Below, piece after piece: positions 57,866 to 64,000 of a stretch of DNA of 64,000 bases. Location of the stretch: NCBI RefSeq assembly GCF_022539505.1, contig NC_061514.1, positions 330,133,090 through 330,197,089 of the forward strand, given 5' to 3'. This DNA comes from Lolium rigidum (taxonomy: Eukaryota > Streptophyta > Magnoliopsida > Poales > Poaceae). The position numbers and the translations under genes were made by a program. The stretch's first letter is position 1. Each line of letters opens with the position of its first letter. A model generated the notes under the pieces. The model was given only the letters and a program-made list of their open reading frames with translations. It was not told where the DNA came from and did no database searches.

Positions 57866-60376
57866 TTTCACTTTCTGCGCCTAGCTGAAAGGCGTTAAAG
57901 AAAAGCGCTTATGGGAGACAACCCATTATTTTACTTCTGCAATTTTTGTTTTATATTTGAGTCAAGGTGCTTGTTACTACTGTAGCAATACCTTTGTATC
58001 TTTACTTTATTGCATTGTTGTGCCAAGTAAAGTCTTTGATAGAAAGTTGATACTTGATTTGGATTTCTGCGCAGGAACAGATTTCTATCTGTCACGGTTT
58101 TGCGTTGTTATCTCTGTAGGAAAATCGTAAAATCATGAACAAAATTCTTGAGTAATCCTCAGATATGTATGCAACTTTCATTCAATTTGAGATTTTTCAT
58201 CTGAGCATGTTAAGTGCCTCGAAAAAATTCATCTTTACGGACTGTTCTGTTCTGACAGATTCTGCCTTTTATTTCGCATTGCCTCTTTTACTGTGTTTGA
58301 GTGGGTTTCTTTGCTCCACTAAATTTTAGTAACCTTGGGTAATGTCCAGAAGTGTTGGGAATGATTGTGTTCTTGCTGGACATGTGAATTTTTGATTATG
58401 CACTAACTCTCTAATGAGATTGTTTTGAGTTTGGTGTGAAGGAAGTTTTCAAGGATCAAGAGAGGAGGATGATATAATATGATGAAGAAGAGTGAAAAGT
58501 CTAAGATTGGGGATGCCCCCGTGGTTCATCCCTGCATATTTCAAGAAGACTCAAGCATCTAAGCTTGGGGATGCCCAAGGCATCCCCTTCATCAATAACT
58601 TATCAGGTCACCTCTAGTGAAACTATATTTTTATTCAGTCACATCTTATGTGCTTTACTTGGAGCGTCTGTGTGCTTTTATTTTCATTTTGTTATTTTCA
58701 TTCTCTGAATAAATTCGGACCCTAGCAATCCTTGTGTGGGAGAGAGATACACGCTCCGCTTTTTTCATATGAACACCGGTTTTCTTCGTTTTACTTTAAA
58801 TGTTCATGGCAAAAGTTGAAAGCTGCTGCACTTATTGCTATTTGGTTGGAAATAGAAAATGCTTCATGTGGTAATTGGTATATTGTCTTGAATAATTTGA
58901 TACTTGGCAATTGTTTTGAGCTCCCAAGTAGATCATGTTTAAGCTCTTGCATCATGTAGTTTAAACCTATTAGTGGAGAACTACCATAGAGCTTGTTGAA
59001 ATTTGGTTTGCATGATTGGTCTCTCTAAGGTCTAGATATTTTCTCGGTAAAAGTGTTTGAGCAACAAGGAAGACAGTGTAGAGTCTTATAATGCTTGCAA
59101 TATGTTCTTATGTAAGTTTTGTTGTACCGGTTCATACTTGTGTTTGCTTCAAACAACCTTGCTAGCCAAAGCCTTGTACTGAGAGGGAATGCTTCTCGTG
59201 CATCCAAAACCTTCAGCCAAAACCTATGCCATGTGTGTCCACCATAACTACCTACTATGTGGTATTTTTCTGCCATTCCAAGTAAATACTTCATGTGCTA
59301 CCTTTAAACAATTCAAAAGTTATTATCTCTTATTTGTGTCAATGTTTTATAGCTCACGAGGAAGTATGTGCTGTTTTATCTTTCAATCTTGTTGGGCAGA
59401 CTTTCACCAATGGAGTAGTGGCTTCATCCGCTTATCCAATAATTTTGCAAAAAGAGCTGGCAACGGGGTTCCCGGCCCCAATTAATTACAACTTTCATTA
59501 ATAATTCTCTTCACATGTTTTGCCCTGATTCATCAGTAAGCAACTTAATTTTGCAAATAGACACTCCTCCATGGTATGTGAAATGTTGGAAGGCACCCGA
59601 GGATTCGGTTAGCCATGGCTTGTGAAAGAAAAAGGTTAGGAGGAGTGTCATCCATAAATAAAACTAAAGTACATGTGTAAACAAAAGAGAAGATGGATGA
59701 TCTACCTTGCTGGTAGAGATAACGTCCTTCATGAGAGCCGCTCTTTGAAAGTCTGTTTGACAAGGCGGTTAGAGTGCCCACTACCATTCGTTGACAACAA
59801 CAAACACCTCTCAAAACTTTACTTTTATGCTCTCTATATGATTTCAAAACTTGAAAAGCTCTAGCACATGATTTAATCCCCGCTTCCCTCTGCGAAGGGC
59901 CTTTCTTTTACTTTATGTTGAGTCAGTTTACCTACATCCTTCTATCTTAGAAGCAAACACTTGTGTCAACTATGTGCATTGATTCTTACATGCTTGCTTA
60001 TTGCACTCATCATATTACTTTGTGTTGACAATTATCCATGAAATATACATGTTGAAAGTTGAAAGCAACTGCTGAAACTTAAATCTTCCTTTGTGTTGCT
60101 TCAAAACCTTCTATTAAGAATATATTGCTTTATGAGTTAACTCTTATGCAAGACTTTTTGATGCTTGTCTTGAAAGTACTATTCATGAAAAGTCTTTGCT
60201 ATATGATTCAGTTGTTTAGTCATTATATTTTTGTTAGCAAATTATAGACCATTGCTTTGAGTCACTTCATTCATCTCATATGCTTTACAATAGTATTGAT
60301 CAACATTATGTTGGTAGCATGTCACTTCAGAAATTATTCTTTTTATAGTTTACCTACTCGAGGGCGAGTAGGAACT
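57866..60376 (+). other. Element E 3' noncoding region
   Basis: 2.5 kb with no credible gene. Polypurine-tract-like copies are at 58503-58516 (one mismatch) and 58561-58574, and the GGGGATGCC/GGCATCCCC hairpin is at 58567-58587. Confidence 0.78.
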
Positions 60377-60390
60377 AAGCTTGGGGATGC
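60377..60390 (+). other. Element E polypurine tract region
   Basis: AAGCTTGGGGATGC, one base before the 3' LTR. Confidence 0.75.
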
Positions 60391-60391
60391 T

Positions 60392-62052
60392 TGATACGTC
60401 TCCAACGTATCTATAATTTCTTATGTTCCATGCTAGTTTTATGACAATACCTACATGTTTTATTCATACTTTATATCATTTTGATGCATTTTCCGGTACT
60501 AACCTATTAACAAGATGCCGAAGCGCCAGTTCTCGTTTTCTCGCTATTTTTGGTTTCAGAAATCCTACACAGGAAATATTCTCGGAATTGGACGAAACAA
60601 AAGCCCACGGCCCTATTTTCCACGGAGGGTTCCAGAACATTGAAGAAGAGTCGGAGACGGCCAGCAGGGGGCACCCCATAGGGCGGCGCGGCTGGGCCCA
60701 CTGCCGCGCCCAGGTGTGGGGAGCCCACCCTCTGGCTCCCCCGACGTTGCCTCTTCGCCTATATATTCCTTCGTATCGGAAAACCCTAGTACCGAGAGCC
60801 AAAATACGAGAAAAGTTACTGAGACACCGCCGCCGTTAATCCCATCTCGGGGATTCTGAAGATCTCCTCCGGCACCCTGCCGGAGAGGAGAATCATCATC
60901 GGAGGGCTCTACATCACCATGCCCGCCTCCGGACTGATGCGTGAGTAGTTCATCCTTGGACTATGGGTCCATAGCAGTAGCTAGATGGTTGTCTTCTCCT
61001 ATTGTGCCATCATGTTTAGATCTTGTGAGCTGCCAATCATGATCAAGATCATCTTATTGTAATGCTACATGTTGTGTTTGTTGGGATCCGATGAATATGG
61101 AATACTATGTCAAGTTGATTATCGATTTATCATATATGTGTTGTTTATGATCTTGCATGTTGTCCGTTGCTAGTAGAGGCTCTGGCCAAGTTAATACTTG
61201 TAACTCCAAGAGGGAGTATTTATGCTAGATAGTGGGTTCATGCCTCCATTGAATGCGGGACGATGATGAAAAGTTCTAAGGTTGTGGATGTGCTGTTGCC
61301 ACTAGGGATAAAACATCAATGCTTTGTCTAAGGATATTTTTATTGTTTACATTACGCACAGTACTTAATGCAATTGTCTGTTGTTTGCAACTTAATACTA
61401 GAAGGGGTGCGGATGCTAACCCGAAGGTGGACTTTTTAGGCATAGATGCATGCTGGATGGCGGTCTATGTTCGTTGTCGTAATGCCCTAAGTAAATCTCA
61501 TAGTAGTCATCATGATATGTATGTGCATTGTTATGCCCTCTCTATTTGTCAATTGCCCAACCGTAATTTGTTCACCCAACATGTTATTTATCTTATTGGA
61601 GAGACACCACTAGTGAACCGTGGACCCCGGTCCATTCTTTTACATCTGAAATACAACCTACTACAATCATTGTTCTCTGTTGTTCTTTGCAAGCAAACAT
61701 CATTCTCCACACCATACGTTTAATCCTTTATTTTCAGCAAGCCGGTGAGATTGACAACCTCACTGTTAAGTTGGGGCAAAGTATCTTGATTGTGTCGTGC
61801 AGGTTCCACGTTGGCGCCGGAATTTCTGGTGTTGTGCCGCACTACACTCCTTTACCAACAACCTTCACGTGGCCTTCATCTCCTACTGGTTCGATAACCT
61901 TGGTTTCTTACTGAGGGAAAACTCGCAGCTGTACGCATCACACCTTCCTCTTGGAGTTCCCAACGGATGTGTGCTTTACCGTCACAAGCAGCTACTTTGC
62001 TGGTGCCGTCACCGGGGAGGAATCAACACTCCATCACCGTCACGCGCCATCA
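60392..62052 (+). repeat. Element E 3' LTR
   Basis: 1661 bp, TGATACGTCTCCAACGTATC to CACGCGCCATCA. A TATATATTC box lies at 60760-60768. It contains the degenerate primer-site copy at 62001-62018. Confidence 0.92.
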
Positions 62053-62559
62053 GGTGACTGGGTGTGCCCTTGAGTGTTCTTTCTTGGCAGCGAACACACG
62101 AAACATTCGATGCATGGCCTAGTTAGGTTTAGTTCTTTTGCAATATTTTATATTTATGTCCACCATGGTTCAAACTATGTATTAGTTTGTGGAAAAACAT
62201 GTTCCAAACTATATCTTCGTAAACCACGTTTCCAATTATGTATTATTAGTTTGTGGAAATTAAAATAAAAATGCTAAAAAAAAAAGTATTTTTAATTTTT
62301 GGGGGCGGCGTTTGGGGGACGCGGCTGGCAAGCGACGTCCTCCAAACACGCGGCACGAACGAAACACGTCCCCTAAACCGCTCAATCCGGCGCGATTTGG
62401 GGACTCGAGATGCTCTTACAGCTCGTACTTGAGGAATTTGATCTGCTGCCGCAATTTTCGGACCGCAAACTAGGATGCGGTTTACCGTGTTGGCGTTTTG
62501 CACTTCCGCGCTATGCGAACTGAGAGAAAAGAAGGACGAAGATTCAGTGACTGGCCTAC
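62053..62559. other. Decayed DNA, possibly a DNA-transposon remnant
   Basis: There is no coding frame. The segment 62300-62415 is GC-rich and ends GAGATGCTC followed by TTA (62416-62418). That resembles the end and TTA target site of grass PIF/Harbinger-type elements, but no partner terminus was found. Confidence 0.25.
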
Positions 62560-62973
62560 ATCAAGTCACGCGGTAACTGGACCTTCCATTCTCGATCCAA
62601 CCGCTCCAATCAAATGATTCAAAATGTTTACTAAATTTGTCTTTTTTCTACGCCTAAAATACAAAGTATTTTTCATTGAAACTTTTTCGTACTTACAATA
62701 TGATTCGTTGGCAACATGCACATTTTTAGTTTTTGAATTTTTTGATGATTTTGAATTTTCGTTTTTCAAAGTAGTCAAAAAATTAAAACTAAAAATATAC
62801 ATGTTGCCAAAGAATCATGTTGTAAGTGCGAAAAAGTTTCATTGAAAAATACTTTTTATTTTAGACGCAGCAAAAAAGACAAAATTTAGTAAAATTATCG
62901 AATCGCTTGATTGGAGCCGTTGGATGGAGAATGTGAGGTAGATAGAAGATCCAGTTACGGCGTGACTTGATCT
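62560..62973. repeat. Long inverted repeat (foldback MITE-like)
   Basis: The left arm (62560 to about 62745) and right arm (about 62775 to 62973) are reverse complements over roughly 190 bp with few mismatches, around a loop of about 29 nt. Outer ends read ATCAAGTCACG and CGTGACTTGAT. No clean target duplication is visible: the neighbouring nonamers match at six of nine positions. A transcript would fold into one long hairpin. It ends just before a TATA box. Confidence 0.85.
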
Positions 62974-62983
62974 CTACTACTTA

Positions 62984-62990
62984 TAAAGGC
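62984..62990 (+). promoter_or_regulatory. Putative TATA box
   Basis: TATAAAG just beyond the inverted repeat, about 200 bp before the first ATG of the predicted gene. It is followed by a pyrimidine-rich tract that could be a 5' UTR. Confidence 0.4.
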
Positions 62991-63192
62991 ACGAAGTTGC
63001 GTTGGAAAATTAAATCCACACCGTCCATATGTCTGCATCACACGGTCCACGATTGTTGGTTCTCCCCTCCCCGTCCTCCCACAAATTTAGGCACCTTCCC
63101 TCTCTCAATTACAGTCAGCAATGACTGCCTAATCAATTCTCCGATCACCTCCTCTGTTTAGATCTGAAAATTAAGCCGCAAACCGTTCCCGC

Positions 63193-63853
63193 ATGCACAT
63201 CATACCTCCTCGCGAAGCAGAACTGGCAGCCGTAGTTCTGAGATCCGATGAAGGTTCGTCTTATGCCCGCTGCTCGCTGAAGGAGGCTGTAGCCGAGACC
63301 AACCTTCTTAACCAAGTCTGGAGGCAGAGTTTTGCGTTCTCGACGACATGGAGATGGAAGTTTCACCGAGGATGGGATCAGAGCTCGCCGCAGACCCCGT
63401 ACTCCTCTCCCTCCTATAGCACTTCACGCTGTCTTCGCCCACTGCATTGCAGCCGGCATCTCTACACGACCACCAAGGTCGTAACCAACGATGTCCAGGA
63501 TGCGCCAAACGACGAACGTCTGTACCTTGGCCTCATCCACGTCCAGGATGCCGGGGCACCAGATTTTCCGGCACATATCCACGACCGGGCGCACCAACTC
63601 GACAGCTGGATGGCAAGTGATAGCTCTGGCGATCATGTCCAATCAGCCACGACAGCTGTACCTACTCCATCGTTGCCGCAAAGTGAAAATTCAGGTTTGA
63701 TAAGTCAAACTGAAATTGGAAATATGAATTCGTGGCCTGCAGATCCATATTTCTCATGACAAATTGTATTCAGTTATACATGTACGGGTAGTTCTTGGAA
63801 ATACTAATTCACCACATGGTACTCTTGCAGATCTCACGAAGAGAAGTTCTTAA
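63193..63853 (+). CDS. Hypothetical two-exon gene, unknown product
   Basis: Exon 1 (63193-63694) is open for 167 codons, starting MHIIPPREAELAAVVLRSDE. It ends TCAG|GTTTGA. An acceptor ACTCTTGCAG|ATCTC at 63830 would join in phase and give a short exon 2 ending in DLTKRSS and TAA (63851-63853), 174 residues in all. An unspliced reading stops at 63757-63759. The middle (KVVTNDVQDAPNDERLYLGL) looks protein-like and third positions are moderately GC-rich. I recognise no domain. A competing frame starts at 63348 (MEMEVSPRMGSELAADPVLL) but soon stops. It may be a true small gene, a damaged first exon or a chance ORF. Confidence 0.3.
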
Positions 63854-64000
63854 TTGTACATCACAAGGTAACTTTCAGGTTTCAGCTCTCGACAAACTAT
63901 TTATATTTGTGTTCCTATGAAACTGACTTTAATGTTTGTATCAAAGATAAGTAGTTTTATCAAAGCCTGCTACTTGACTGTCACAAATGTGCAATATAAT
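63854..64000. other. AT-rich end of window
   Basis: No feature seen; probably 3' UTR or intron of the preceding model if that is real. Confidence 0.3.

Larger units (their letters stand above)
47611..62052 (+). mobile_element. Element E: gag-only LTR retrotransposon (A/B family), 5'-truncated and split by H
   Basis: It has a partial 5' LTR (47611-48379), a primer site, gag/protease (48588-48652 then 55841-57865), a 3' noncoding region, a polypurine tract and a full 3' LTR (60392-62052). Element H is inserted near the start of gag. The left 890 bp of the 5' LTR is missing at the copia junction, so no target duplication can be checked. Confidence 0.9.

Noticed and set aside
62400..62418. Harbinger-type terminus GAGATGCTC with TTA
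   Set aside because: Only one end is seen and no partner inverted repeat. Kept as a low-confidence remark, not as a defined element.

Overview
This is a transposon-dense stretch of a grass nuclear genome. The organism is most likely a Pooideae member (the wheat/barley/oat/ryegrass group). I base that on the LTR families, which begin TGATACGTCTCC, use tRNA-Asp primers and carry an Athila-like gag, and on a Tekay-like chromovirus with 4.3-kb LTRs. There are no prokaryotic or organellar genes, no tRNA or rRNA genes and no CRISPR. About 90% of the window is nested LTR retrotransposons. Possible host-type sequence is confined to both ends: a low-confidence spliced gene remnant at 3403-4290 (minus) and a low-confidence two-exon model at 63193-63853 (plus).

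Layout. 1-3011: AT-rich flank and a candidate Helitron (971-3011). 3012-4458: gene-like minus-strand region. 4461-17275: truncated Ty3/gypsy element C (minus), split inside its gag by intact-ended element A (5492-13663, minus, TSD GGGGT). 17276-19186: 3' end of element D, which C had entered (TATGT). 19221-19320: assembly gap. 19321-37121: 3' end of element G. G holds a solo LTR 'Y' (20090-35771, TSD GAATT), which itself holds the 14.5-kb chromovirus F (20796-35308, TSD GTAGC). 37127-37667: LTR of element X. 37672-47610: truncated Ty1/copia element I (minus), with element B (37682-45852, minus) inserted ten bases inside its LTR. 47611-62052: element E (plus, 5'-truncated), whose gag is split by element H (48653-55835, TSD ATATG). 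62053-64000: decayed DNA, a long near-perfect inverted repeat and a possible gene.

How the parts relate. A, B, D and E are one tRNA-Asp-primed family. The complete members A, B and E encode only gag plus a retropepsin-like domain, so they probably depend on a partner for reverse transcriptase and integrase. H shares their primer site, the start of their LTR and E's long 3' noncoding region, but in place of gag it carries an unrelated acidic ORF of about 427 codons. F is the only element with a full gag-protease-RT-RNase H-integrase-chromodomain set, and it also carries an extra coiled-coil/acidic ORF ahead of gag. Across the window most frameshifts in A, B, F and H fall at CAG/CTG trinucleotides, and the same sites vary differently in each repeat copy. 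This looks like an assembly or base-calling artefact, possibly tied to CHG methylation, so many apparent 'pseudogenes' here may be intact in the real genome.
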